Source: Neovahlkampfia damariscottae (Eukaryota; Heterolobosea; Selenaionea; Neovahlkampfiida; Neovahlkampfiidae). Taken from it: a DNA stretch of 64,000 nucleotides. Positions within the stretch are counted from its first letter, which is position 1. Every line of letters begins with the position of its first letter. A program made the position numbers and the translations under genes. A model generated the notes under the pieces. The model worked only from the letters and a program-made list of their open reading frames with translations, had not been told where the DNA came from and made no database searches. Below are positions 19,789 to 31,200 of the stretch, piece after piece. Location of the stretch: positions 1-64,000 of the forward strand of contig JABLTG010000081.1 of the NCBI GenBank assembly GCA_016618085.1, read 5' to 3'.

Positions 19789-22700
19789 TTATAAACCTGT
19801 CATTCTTCTTGGAGTTTTTGGTTCTTTTCTATTTGGAGTTCTTCCTGGTGTAATTAATCTTTGCGGAGTTTTTTTCAAAGAAAAATGAGATTGTTCGTCT
19901 TCTTTTTCATGTTTAATTTCTTCTTCAACTTTTTCTAATTCTTTTTTTGTTTCTCTTATTCTTTCTGAACGGGTTGTATGTCCTTTCTTTACACTAAAAA
20001 ATGTTGGAGCCAAATCTTCCAACCAATTACCGTCAATTGAAGTAACAACTCTCATATATTCTCTTGTTGTTAAAACTAATTCATGATAAACAACATAATC
20101 AGGTGTTGAACCCATTCCAAATAATGCAGATGATGGATGTAAATGAGCAGTCATTCCACCTAATAAATTTACATATTCACCAATTCCTTTTAATTTTGAA
20201 CAATGATGATAAAATCCAGAACAAATAGCTTTTCTAACAACATCCCAATCTTGACCAATTGTTGTTAATCTCAATTTTAATTTTTTCATAATATCTAAAA
20301 TTTGTTCACGTACTTCTCTAATTTTTTTCATTGATTTAAAATGTAAGAAATGATCAGAACACCATTCAGCTGAATAATTATGTGATCTCCATTGTTGATA
20401 AATATTCAATAATGTTAAATGATCAGATTCAGGAATAAAAAATTTTTCTCTAACGGAATCAGATTCTTCTTCTCGATCTTTTGGTCGATAAAAAATTGTT
20501 GGTACTGATAAACAAGAAACAATAGTAATAGCTTCATTTGAGCATCCAAGTTCATCTGAAATTAAAATAATTTTTGAAAGAGGTGGATCTAATGGAAATT
20601 CAACCATTTTTCTACCTAAATCTGTCAAATCACCTTTAGAATTTAATGCTCCCAATAACCATAATTGATACATTGATTTTTTCATATTTTCTTCAGGTGG
20701 TGCATCCATAAAATTAAAATCCAATAAATTCTTAATTCCTAGTGATTTTAAGAGTAACACAACATTTGATAAATTTGTTCTTTGAATTTCTGGAACAGTA
20801 TTGGATAACATTTCTTGTTTAAATTGTTTTTCAGTGAACAATCTATAACATTTTCCAGGTCCTGTACGACCAGCACGTCCACTTCTTTGCTTTGCACCTG
20901 CTTGAGATTCTGGATAAACTTGTAATGCATCCATTCCAACTCTTGGATTAAACACTTTCATTTTACAAAATGCACAATCTATAACAAATGTAATACCATC
21001 TACAGTCAATGATGTTTCAGCTATATTTGTGGCAACAATACATTTTCTTGTTCCTTTTTCAGATTTTCTAAAAATTTTTGCTTGTAATTCTGTTGGAAGC
21101 ATAGAGTAAATTGGTAAGATCTCCAATTTTGGTGCATCTTTTTTTGATGAAAGTTTATCGGCTAAAATGTAACATGTTACTTCAATATCTTCTTGACCTG
21201 TCATAAATATCAAAATATCACCTTCATCTGTTGAAGTACCTAAATGAATAGTCATTGCTTGTTTAACTGCAGCTTCAACATAATCTGTAACAGCAGTCTT
21301 CGTATACATAATATCAACATGAAAGGTTCTTCCTGGAATTTTGAATACTGGAACTGAACCAAAGAAATCAGAGAATTTCTTTGAGTCCATAGTAGCAGAA
21401 GTTACAATTAATTTCAAATCTCTTCTTTTTCCAACAATTTGTTTTAAAATTCCAAATAAGACGTCTGTATGTAATGATCTTTCATGAGCTTCATCTAAAA
21501 TAATACAACTATATTGATCTAAATCTTCTCCATGAATGGATTCTCTTAAAAGAACACCATCAGTCATGAATTTTATTAATGTTTCTTCTGATGTGCAATC
21601 TTCAAATCTGATTGAATAACCAACTGTTTTTCCTAATTCAGATTCCATTTCTTCAGAAACTCTTTTTGCAACACTCATTGCAGCAACACGCCTTGGTTGA
21701 GTGATACCAATTTTTCCATAATTTGTATAACCAGCTTCATGCAAGTATTGTGCCATTTGGGTTGTTTTTCCTGAACCTGTTTCACCAACAACAATAATTA
21801 CAGAATTATCTTGAATTAAATCTAAAAGATCTTTTTTGCATTGATAAATTGGTAATTGTTTTCTTTGATCTGATGTTTTTTGTTGAGAAAAAGATGTTGA
21901 TCCTCCTTCTTTTTTAACAGGTAATAATTTTGAAAATTTTGAATCACCTTTTAAATCTAAATCTTCACCTGTATTAGATTCTCTTTTGATATCATCTCCT
22001 TTAACAATTTTTGTCAATCCTGTTGTTGTATCAGTTTCAATTTGCCCAATTAAATTTCCATAAGTCGTTCCAGATATTTTCATATTTTGTTTCACTGCTT
22101 TCATTCTTTCTCTTTGTGATCTAATTTCACTTAACAAATTTGAACCATTTTTAGCTGATTGAGCAAGTTCAGAATTTGGATCTTTTACAGGTGTAATTAA
22201 TTCAACTTTTTTTGTTACATCAATTTTTTCATCTAAAAATGGAGGATTAACTTCATGAATAATAATTTGAGTCTTATTTTCATCTTCTTCAAAATCAGTT
22301 CTAACTTGTTTTGGAACTGCAATTCCACTTTGCATCATTCTATTTTCTTCCCATGCTTCATTTTCTCTTAAAATCTGTGCATACTTTGCTGAAAATTTTT
22401 GTTTCTTTTGGAAATCACTTTCTCTTTTTTTAAATTTTTCTTCATCACCAAAATTTTCAAATGGATTACTTGTTAAATCAATTGCATTTCCACTTTCTTC
22501 TTCATCACCGTACCATTTATAATCAGTTTCATCAACTTCATCACCATCTTCCCAACCACTTTTTCTTTTTTTGATTGAAGGTGTTTGATTTCCACTTCCG
22601 CTTGTAGTTGATGACATTGGTGTTGATTCAATATACTTTTTGTCTTTATTTCTCAAAGGTGTTGGTAATTCCCATGTTTTTGGTGTATTTGGTTCATTTC

Positions 22701-23370
22701 TTTTTGGTGTTCTATCCCAATCACTTCTTCTTGGACTATAATCTGATTTTTGTTTATAATCATAATCTCTTCTTCTATAATACTCATCTTCTTCTTCTCT
22801 TCTTTTTCTTCTATAATAGTCATCATCTCTACTTTTTCTTCTGTCATCTCTTCTATCATAATCATCGTCATATCTTCTTCTTCTTCTGTAATCTTCTTCG
22901 TCTCTATTTGAATATTTTTTTGATTCATAAGTATCTCCTTTGTATCTTTTTGATTTTTCTTTTAGTTTTATTTTTTCAAAAGCTTCTTCATTTATACCAC
23001 CTGGATGACTTGGTGTTGACAATCTTGGTTGACGATACTTCCTTTCTCTTTTTTCTTCTTTTTCTTCTTCATCTTCTCTTTTTCGTTTTTTCTCTTCTGC
23101 TATTTTATCTAAACCTAATAAACTTTTTTGTATTGTTCCTTTTGATGTTGGTGGTAAAATTAAACCACCTGATGTTTTTGTTTTTTTATCTGGTAAAATT
23201 AAACCTCCTAAAGATGGTACATTTTGTTCTTCAAATTTTTCAACATTTTCAGAAAACTCTATGGATTCAGAATTCTTAGATTTTTTCTTATCCTCCATCT
23301 TTGTTGATTTGGAAATTTGGTTAAAATTGAGTTTTTGAAGATGCTGATTGGATGGATGGGAATCACCCAT
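19789..23370 (-). CDS. DHX38: DEAH-box splicing helicase PRP16 (DHX38)
   Basis: Uninterrupted frame of 1,193 residues. The N-terminal part has GGLILP repeats, LLGLDKIAEEKKRKRE and RKYRQPRLSTPSHPGG, all typical of DHX38, then an Arg/Asp/Tyr-rich region like other splicing factors. The helicase core has Walker A GETGSGKTTQ, DEAH in IILDEAHERS, SAT (TSATMD) and the HrpA-type QRSGRAGRTGPG, followed by winged-helix, ratchet and OB domains. The C-terminus TPGRTPNRKEPKTPRRMTG copies the human end TPGR..MTPRRTP. PRP16 remodels the spliceosome after the first catalytic step. It is notable that a splicing gene of 3.6 kb has no intron here. The first ATG at 23370 was taken. Confidence 0.96.
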   Translation of the reverse strand: MGDSHPSNQHLQKLNFNQISKSTKMEDKKKSKNSESIEFSENVEKFEEQNVPSLGGLILPDKKTKTSGGLILPPTSKGTIQKSLLGLDKIAEEKKRKREDEEEKEEKRERKYRQPRLSTPSHPGGINEEAFEKIKLKEKSKRYKGDTYESKKYSNRDEEDYRRRRRYDDDYDRRDDRRKSRDDDYYRRKRREEEDEYYRRRDYDYKQKSDYSPRRSDWDRTPKRNEPNTPKTWELPTPLRNKDKKYIESTPMSSTTSGSGNQTPSIKKRKSGWEDGDEVDETDYKWYGDEEESGNAIDLTSNPFENFGDEEKFKKRESDFQKKQKFSAKYAQILRENEAWEENRMMQSGIAVPKQVRTDFEEDENKTQIIIHEVNPPFLDEKIDVTKKVELITPVKDPNSELAQSAKNGSNLLSEIRSQRERMKAVKQNMKISGTTYGNLIGQIETDTTTGLTKIVKGDDIKRESNTGEDLDLKGDSKFSKLLPVKKEGGSTSFSQQKTSDQRKQLPIYQCKKDLLDLIQDNSVIIVVGETGSGKTTQMAQYLHEAGYTNYGKIGITQPRRVAAMSVAKRVSEEMESELGKTVGYSIRFEDCTSEETLIKFMTDGVLLRESIHGEDLDQYSCIILDEAHERSLHTDVLFGILKQIVGKRRDLKLIVTSATMDSKKFSDFFGSVPVFKIPGRTFHVDIMYTKTAVTDYVEAAVKQAMTIHLGTSTDEGDILIFMTGQEDIEVTCYILADKLSSKKDAPKLEILPIYSMLPTELQAKIFRKSEKGTRKCIVATNIAETSLTVDGITFVIDCAFCKMKVFNPRVGMDALQVYPESQAGAKQRSGRAGRTGPGKCYRLFTEKQFKQEMLSNTVPEIQRTNLSNVVLLLKSLGIKNLLDFNFMDAPPEENMKKSMYQLWLLGALNSKGDLTDLGRKMVEFPLDPPLSKIILISDELGCSNEAITIVSCLSVPTIFYRPKDREEESDSVREKFFIPESDHLTLLNIYQQWRSHNYSAEWCSDHFLHFKSMKKIREVREQILDIMKKLKLRLTTIGQDWDVVRKAICSGFYHHCSKLKGIGEYVNLLGGMTAHLHPSSALFGMGSTPDYVVYHELVLTTREYMRVVTSIDGNWLEDLAPTFFSVKKGHTTRSERIRETKKELEKVEEEIKHEKEDEQSHFSLKKTPQRLITPGRTPNRKEPKTPRRMTGL

Positions 23371-23566
23371 AATATTTTTTTTTATTTGAAAAAAAACTGA
23401 TTTCTTAAATGAAAGTATCGATGGTCAAATTGTGCAACATTCGTTTCATGAAAAGAACTTTCTATTCCACTACAACTAGTGCAAACATCACTGCTGACGA
23501 TGATTCATTGTCAAATGATCATACTGTCAATCACTCAAAACGAATAAAAAAAAAACGAAATCACCA

Positions 23567-24508
23567 ATGGATCTTCCAGACGACACGGTTCATCATATCT
23601 TTGAATATCTGACATCCAAAGATTGGTGCAACTTGATCATGAAGGCCTCCAATAGAGAGGTGCATTTGTGGTGTAAAACACCATATTTTTTAAAAGCAGT
23701 TACATGGAACATCAACGTCAATACTCTTACAGAAATGAATTTTTCCAAAAATGATAGTCCCTGCATCACTGTCCTTGGCAATATAGAAAAAATGGTATTG
23801 TATAAACCAAAAAAGGGAATTTTCGATGTTGGACCAAATAAGCTATCAAAAAAATTAATCAGATTGATCAGATTGGATCCCTATATCCTGGGCTCCATTC
23901 TAGTGAAATATTGTTATGAAAATTTGAAATATTTGACAATAATAGATTGTTCAGTGAGAATGACTCACCCTCTTCTTGATCATTTTAAACAGAATGCTAT
24001 CAAATTAGAACATTCAATACGTTCCTTAAAATTGAAAAATGCAGATTTGAGTTTGTATTTTGGTGAGCAGGATAAATTAAATTTCGGGAAGTCCAATGAA
24101 CGAAATTCTCCACTCCCAAATTTAAAAAAATTATGTGTAGATTTCAAATCTTGGGACTCCGCAAGATCTTTCTTCATTCCTCATCCAAAAAACGAGAATC
24201 AAGAGAGAAAAATGATTGTTCAGATCTGTCCTTTGGTCTGGGAAGATATGACACCTCGATTGTGGTCATCATTCACTACTGATTTGGTTGATTTCGGACG
24301 TTCAGAGAGAATTGATCGAATTTATTTAGATCGAAGTTATCTGGATTTTGACAAAAAAAACTATTGGAAAGATCCATTTACATTTTATTCTCTCATATCT
24401 GTTCTGATGCAAAATCGTCGCATTGAAATTTCTAACGTTAAAAGAATTCCCAGTTCAAACCTTTGTGAAACTACATTCATTGACCAAAACTCTATTTTTA
24501 TAGAGTGA
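23567..24508 (+). CDS. F-box protein
   Basis: Open frame of 313 residues starting MDLPDDTVHHIFEYLTSKDWCNLI, a clear F-box (LPDD...IF.YL...D...L) that would bind Skp1 in an SCF ubiquitin ligase. The rest has Leu-rich segments (LKYLTIIDCSVRMTHPLLDHF, IRSLKLKNADLSLYF, LPNLKKLCVDFKSW) that may form irregular LRRs for substrate binding. TGA stop. Just upstream, 23409-23566 is open in another frame and looks coding (MKRTFYSTTTSANITADDD...HSKRIKKK). The two frames meet at a run of ten A at about 23546-23555. A one-base difference in that run would extend the F-box protein by about 50 residues, so the N-terminus is uncertain. Confidence 0.75.
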   Translation: MDLPDDTVHHIFEYLTSKDWCNLIMKASNREVHLWCKTPYFLKAVTWNINVNTLTEMNFSKNDSPCITVLGNIEKMVLYKPKKGIFDVGPNKLSKKLIRLIRLDPYILGSILVKYCYENLKYLTIIDCSVRMTHPLLDHFKQNAIKLEHSIRSLKLKNADLSLYFGEQDKLNFGKSNERNSPLPNLKKLCVDFKSWDSARSFFIPHPKNENQERKMIVQICPLVWEDMTPRLWSSFTTDLVDFGRSERIDRIYLDRSYLDFDKKNYWKDPFTFYSLISVLMQNRRIEISNVKRIPSSNLCETTFIDQNSIFIE

Positions 24509-24690
24509 TGGAGAATAAAAATTTTATTTAATTTTTCAAGTCTACACCATTCTAAAATTGAAAGATTAATAGTATGACAGCTTTCAAAGTTCAATGAAAT
24601 AAAAAATGCGTTGGATATTTTTTCAAGTTGAGGAAAACAAAATTTATTCGTGTCCAAGAAAAAAAAAACTAGAAAATAAAGAATTATCAT
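24509..24690 (-). pseudogene. possible fragment of an LRR/F-box-type gene
   Basis: Between the convergent F-box and RCC1/EGF genes, the minus strand is open from 24690 through this gap. It reads like a leucine-rich-repeat piece: FCFPQLEKISNAFFISLNFE, then SCHTINLSILEWCRLEKLNKIFI. The frame runs on antisense into the F-box gene, has no partner exons that I can find, and is too short to be a protein. It may be a leftover of an F-box/LRR paralog in inverted orientation, or chance. Low confidence. Confidence 0.2.
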
Positions 24691-24723
24691 TTAAAACTGT
24701 TTTAAAAAAATATTGAAACATTG

Positions 24724-27700
24724 TTAAAATATATAAAAAATGAGTAAAATCCACAGAAAATAAGAAGAAAAATAATTTGTTGAATTGGACACTGGACATC
24801 TGCTACTATCAAAAAAATTAATTGCATGAGTAATTGCTTGGTGATGTTTTTGAAAAGTTTCATTATTCTTTGGACTATCCAATGCATTAACTGCAACCAA
24901 AAGATGCTGAGTTTGATTTTTGATTTCAAAATAATCCAAAAGTGATAATGCTCTTTTGAATTCCAGTACATATGCAGAACCACATAGGTATGCTTTTTGT
25001 TTTTGAATTTTTGGATTAATTAACTCAGGTTTTCCATATTTACTTGAAGTGTACTCATTGATATTGGATCCATACGCCATTATGATTGAAGATCCATTCA
25101 TTGAAGGTACATCATTGAATCCAATAGCACCCCATTTTGGTTCAAGTGGAAAAGTGAATTTAATATTTATCGATGTTTTTAATTCAAAGTTCCATTCTAA
25201 CTTTAATCCAGGATATATCATTTTGCAGTTCGATATTGAGTTTTGACATTCATCTCCAGATAAACCAAGTTGACACTGACATAGATTTGGACCTACACAA
25301 GTACCTTTTCCATAACAAACACTTGGATCATTTGATGGTTTCTCATAACAACTGAAAAGTTCACATTCATCTCCCGTGTATCCAGGTTTGCATACACAAT
25401 TGTTTGGTGATGAGCAAGTTCCTAATCTTGAACATACATTTGGATCAGTAGAGTTCTTTCCAAAACATCCTATGAATTCACATCTTTCTCCAAAATATCC
25501 TGACGAGGAACAGTTACAAGTATTTACATAGACACAATTTCCATGGGAAGAGCAAACATTTGAATCATTAGAAGCTATTCCATAGCATAAGAAATTTTCA
25601 CATTGATTTCCCACGTATCCATCATCACATTTACAATGGTCTGGAGCAATACAGGTGCCATTTTTAGAGCAAGAACTTGAATTTGCTGATGAAATACCGT
25701 AACATAGAAAATGTTGACATTCATTTCCTGAGTAACCAGGATTACAAATGCATGTATTGGTGTTATTACAAAATCCATTGGAAGAACACACGTTTTGATC
25801 TGTTGAATTCTTTCCAAAGCAAATTGGATATTGACATTGATTTCCTGTAAACTCTCCTTCTTTGCAAATACAAGTATCAGGAAAGGTACAGTTTCCTTGG
25901 CCAGAGCATACCATTGGATCAGTTCTGAATTTTCCAAAACATTTGAATTGTTCACATTCATTTCCAAAGATTCCAGCATTACAACTACAATTATTGTATG
26001 TAGAACAATTTCCTTGTGAAGAGCAAACAAATGGATCTGAAGAATTTTTCCCAAAACAACTTGTAAATTCACATCTATTTCCTGAATAATTTGCATGACA
26101 TTGACAACGGTTAGAATCAATGCAAGCACCATTTCGGTTGCATGCATTTGATGAGTTGAACAGTTCTCCAAAACAATAGTAAATTTCACATTTTTCTCCA
26201 AAAACATTACTATTACAAGTACAATTGTTTGTATCTCCACAAACTCCACGAGATGAGCAAACACTCGTTTCATTTCCTTTGACACCATTGCAAGTTGAAA
26301 ATTCACATTCATTTCCAAAATAATCTTTTCCACATTGACAAATGTCATGATCGACACAAATTCCCCTTCCTAAACAAATGTTTGAATCATTATTGTTTTT
26401 TCCAAAACAAGTATAATTTGATTGAAGGATTAAAGTTGAAGACTCACTTGCCACCGTATCCACAATACCACCCATTGAATTAGCTGCTAAAATTGGTGTC
26501 GTATGATAAACAAATGCTCCAGAGGGTCCAGAACCAAGTTGACCAACACTATTGTACCCAAACCCGTAAAGTTTTCCATTTGATTTTAGAATGAGTGTGT
26601 GCGAAAATCCTGTAGAGACTTTGATGATGTTGAAGTTTTCTTTTGAAAGTGGAATTGGAATAAAAGAAGCTGTGAATGTTCCATTTCCAAGTTGACCATG
26701 TCCATTGTCTCCAAAAAGATAAACTTTTCCGGTGGATTTTAATATGGCAGTATAAGAATTTCCACATGATACTTGAACTATATCGAAATTTTCTGAGAAT
26801 ATTGCTGTTGGTAAACTCCTTGAAATTGTTGTATTGTCTCCAAGTTGTCCATAATGATTTCTTCCAAAACCAAGAACTGTATTATTTTTGAAAAGAATCA
26901 TAGAATGAGATAGTCCTGCACAAATTTGTTTGATGTTTGATAAAGATGTAATTTTGGTTGGTGATAATCTCACTGTGTTATCACCATGTCCCAATTCACC
27001 ATGAAAATTACTTCCAAATGAATATACAGTTGAGTTTTGTAGCAGGGTTAATGAATGAGTTGAGCCTCCAGCAGCTTGAGTTACAGAATGTTGAAATGGT
27101 AAAAAAACTGGATGAGTATCAAAATCTGCTTTCCCATAACCTAATTGTCCAAATTTATTTTCACCAGCTGAAAATGCAGTTCCGTTTTTCTTTATCAAAA
27201 TAGTATGAAGAGATCCAGTAGCAATACTTTGAATTTCATTATTTTCAGAAAATGATGTTGGTGAATTTCGATTAAGAGTTCCATTTCCAGTTTGTCCATA
27301 CGAGTTGTAACCCATTCCAAATCCTCTTGAAAAATTTTTCACAATAAAAGTATGGAGATGTCCACCATAAATGTTTTTCACAAAATAATTTTGAGAAACT
27401 AAAGGTTCTGGTCGATCTCTAGAAGTGAAAGTCCCATCACCAAGTTGCCCATACTATAGATTAAATAATAATTATCATACGGCGTTTGATCCACAACCAA
27501 AAACAAGATTAAATTCTGAATTCTGATAATTCAATTCACATTTAATACCATCATAACCTTCATTGCATTGACAAAAATCGTTGGACTTACAAACACCATG
27601 ACCTGAACATACACTTGAATTCAATGAATAACAGTTTTGAATACTCAAAACCCCAATCTAGATGTTGTTAGTAATTTCTTCAATACATTTTGAGTCATGG

Positions 27701-27746
27701 ATATTATTAAGAATGATGAGCATAGAAAACACAACCAATTCATCAT
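24724..27746 (-). CDS. secreted/surface EGF-RCC1-EGF-DOMON protein
   Basis: Three exons (24724-27453, 27481-27657, 27687-27746) give 988 residues. Order of parts: signal peptide MMNWLCFLCSSFLIIS; one EGF-like unit (NCYSLNSSVCSGHGVC..CQC..GYDGIKCE); seven RCC1 repeats (GSNAYGQLGDGT, GYNSYGQTGNGT, GENKFGQLGYG, GSNFHGELGHGD, GRNHYGQLGDNT, GDNGHGQLGNGT, GYNSVGQLGSGP), enough for a full seven-blade propeller; ten tenascin-type EGF units of about 38 residues (CFGKNSTDPNVC..G.C....C.C..GY.G..C); then a DOMON-like domain (KLEWNFEL, WGAIGFND, SMNGSSIIMAYG). It ends with a polar/hydrophobic tail, SNYFSSYFLWILLIFYIF-like, that could be a GPI signal or a membrane anchor. RCC1 propellers are usually intracellular, so a secreted one is odd. 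It is probably a surface adhesion or recognition protein. Confidence 0.85.
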
Positions 27747-28264
27747 CAACGTTTGTCTGACAATCAAATTTCTTTTCAATTTTTGTACAAATTTAGAATA
27801 TTCTTTGAAATCACCAAAATTGGAATTATTTTGAAATCACCAAACAAGGCAATTTTAGTTTAATTAAGAGGTATTTTTACCCATTTTCATAAGGATTACA
27901 TCCAACAAAACTATTTTCTGATACCAAGAAAAACTATGTTCATTTCTGATGTAAAAAACTTTGTCAAATTAGTGCTTCCTGTTATTCTTTTCTACATTTC
28001 AAGAAAACCAGTTCAAACTTTCTATCATAGAAAGATCAATAAGGTGCTTCTTCAATTTTTGTGATGGTCTGTTTGATTTCCAATTGTTTGATAATTTTCA
28101 CCAGATATTTTCAAAAGATGGTACTTTGGATTTAAATGTTTTGTTGAAAAGTGCAAGAAAATGAAACTGGAAATTTTTTCTGAACTTCAGTTTGGCGACA
28201 AGAAATCAGTTTTTGCTTTTTGTTTCAGTATGATTGGCTAATATTTAAAGGATTTTTTAATGGA
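27747..28264. other. intergenic region between divergent surface-protein and kinase-NACHT genes
   Basis: The longest gene-free stretch in the second half of the known layout (518 bp). A CCAAT-type box (ATTGGCTA) is at 28233-28240, 25 bp before the kinase-NACHT start. A 42-codon plus-strand frame (27936-28064, MFISDVKNFVKLVLPVILFY..) is seen but has no support. The sequence CACCAAA occurs twice near 27812 and 27838 within a short repeat TTTGAAATCACCAAA. Nothing else was found. Confidence 0.4.
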
Positions 28265-31200
28265 ATGGAGGAGGACAAAGTTGTGGTCACATCTTCTGGT
28301 AGAAATATAAAATTTCAGTATGGAGGTAAACAAAAATTTTCAAATTTAAATAATAGAATGGCTTGGTATCGGTTTAAAATCAGAAGGTAATAATTTAAAA
28401 AACTCAAAAAAAATAGTTTACGTAATTATCAGCAGTGATATTGGAGAAGCACCAAATAAATTGTATGCTCTGAAAAAAGTAAGAGCTATTGAAAACGAAA
28501 TTGAAGATATCAAAAAAGAAGCTGAAATATTATCAACTTTGAATCATCCAAATATTATCAAAGTAAAAAAAAACAAAGAAACTAAATATAAAGTGTTATG
28601 ATACTTTCATTAAAGTTCCAAAAAAAAAAATGGGTCCAACTTTTTTTAATTTGATAATGGAGTACTGTGAAGATGGAACAATGGAAAATCTTATTGAAGA
28701 AGTAATGATAAAACCTGAACATTATAATAATATTATTTTATCAGTAATGATCAATTTTTATTTTACATATGATTAGAATTTGAAACAATGGTTGGAAGAA
28801 TTAACAGATGCACTTTCTTATTTACATTCAAAAAATATCATTCATCGGTTTTGATTTTTTTTGAATTTTATTAATTGTTTATTTAGTGATATTAAACCAC
28901 AGAATATATTATTTCAAGATCAAAATAATAAAAAAATATTAAAATTATGTGATTTTGGATTCTCAAGAACTGTTGAAAGAACATTAGCTTCTTCACAATT
29001 GGGTACTATAAAATACCTGGCACCTGAAATATCAAGAGGTTCAAAATATTTCACAGAGGTTGATATTTGGTCTCTAGGTGTTGTAATATATCAATTATTG
29101 AAAGTAATTTGAAGTTTAACATAACATTATTTCAAAAAGGGTTGTTCAATAAAATTACTTCCTGAAATTGAAAAAGAAATTAGAATTGATCCAAAATTTG
29201 TTTATAAATCATTTGAAAATGTTAAATTAGAAGCTCAAAAATTTGTTGATTTAACATTTTATTGTTTACAATTAGATCCAGTTCAAAGACCAACTGCAAA
29301 AGAAATTTTAGATTTTTTAAATGGAAAAATTAAAAATTTAGGAACTGTTAGATCAGCCGTCTTAACAGAAGATCAATTAGTAGAAATTACAATTAATAAT
29401 GATGAAGCAAGAAAATTTTGGGAAGACAATTGGAAGGAGAAACAATTTGTTGATTGGATATCATTCTTTGATATTTATAGAGATTTTTTGAGTTCAAATG
29501 ATTCAAATGAATCAAATGCAATATTTACACAAGCTCAACATCGTGGATTAAAAAAATTAGTTTCAATTAGAAGAATGCAAGATGAAAAAGATATTGTCAC
29601 CAGATACTCTTTTGATCATTCTCAAAAAAGTGCTGGATTCCCATTTGATAAAAAAATATTAGCTGGAATTGATAGATTTTCATCGAGAAATCAACAAAAT
29701 TTTGAAAGATCAATGGTTTCAAATTCAATGACAAAAGATGATTTTGATAATGCAAAAAAATCATATTTAGAGAATATTTTAGAATATGATGTTAGATTTG
29801 TTGATCCAGTTACAAATTCAAAATTAAATATATCAGAGGATTGTATTTCTTTAAATTTACAAATATTTAAAACTTGGAGTGATTTTTCGAATGTAAGTTA
29901 TTTGAAATTTTTATTAAACAAAAACAAAGGATATTCAATCACAAAATGTTCAAAAATTTGATGCAATTAATTATATTCTTTCAGTTGATTCTCCAAGAAT
30001 TTGTTTATTTGGTGCAACTGCATCAGGAAAAACAACTTTAATGAAAATTTTAACAAATGTTTTGGCTGAGATTTGTTTAAAAGATGAAAAAGTACCAATT
30101 CCAATATTTGTACCAATATCATCATTAACACAAACAAATAATAGGTTTAACAGCACTATTGATCGAATAATTCAAGCATCTTCTGGATTGAATCATTTAA
30201 GTTATAAAAGTGAAGTTTATCAATTTTTACATAATTCAATATCAAATAGGAATTGTATTTTATTATTTGATGGATTAGATGAATCAGGAAGATATTTTAA
30301 ATTAATTCAATCTGATATTTTAGAAATGCATAAATTAAAATTAAAAGGAATTATATTTTCAACAAGAATTTCACAATTCAATGATTTACAAGAATTTAAT
30401 GAATTTCAAGCAACAAAAATACTTCCATTAACTTTAACAATGCAAATGGAAATTGCAAAGAAAAGAGGATTTTCAGAGTTAAAAACTTTCAAATATTTCA
30501 ATTCAAATTATTATTCTGAATTATGTCAATCTCCATTTTTTTTAAGTTTAGTAATTGAAATTTTAAAAACCGAATCAAAAAATCAACTTTCTAATTCATC
30601 AACAACAAGAAGAGAATTATACTCAAAAGTAACAAATTCTATGCTTGAGAAATATATTTCTGAAAAAACTTCAAAAATGAAATTACCTTTTAAAATTGGA
30701 ACTGATGTAATTCAGAGTTTATTAACAAATATTGCAATGATAATACATGATAAAAGATCAACAGAAATTTCTATTAAATTAATTGAAAAAAATTTTAAAG
30801 GAATTCAAAAAACAGTTTGGAATTTAATTGAAGAAGATATCAGAAAAGGAAATTTTCCATTATTAAATGTTTTTGGAACAAGACTCAAATTTAATCATCT
30901 TTCATTTCAAGAATATTTAACTGCACTAGGTAACAAGTTTAATATTTTATTAATAATATAGCATGGGCAAATCCACAAGTTCTTTCTCCAATTAGAAATA
31001 AAGAAACATCAAAAAAAGAAATGTTTTATGAATATTTTGAATTGGATAAAAATATTATAGAATATTTAATAATTGATCCTTGGAATAGAGAAACGTAAAT
31101 ATTTAAAATATTTTAACAAAATAGATTTTTATTATTATCTGGTATTTTACCAACAAAAGAATTCAATTTTTTGCTTGAAATTTTATTAAAATTATTTAAT

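Noticed and set aside
22608-23279. A 223-codon hydrophobic plus-strand frame
   Set aside because: Antisense to the Arg/Glu/Lys-rich N-terminus of PRP16. Such complements yield Leu/Phe-rich shadow frames.
25575-26357. A 260-codon frame on the minus strand within the EGF array
   Set aside because: Shifted frame of the repeats: its periodicity copies the EGF units and it lacks the cysteine pattern.
27936-28064. A 42-codon plus-strand frame in the divergent gap
   Set aside because: No homology, no splice partners and no conserved features. Length is within chance for this composition.
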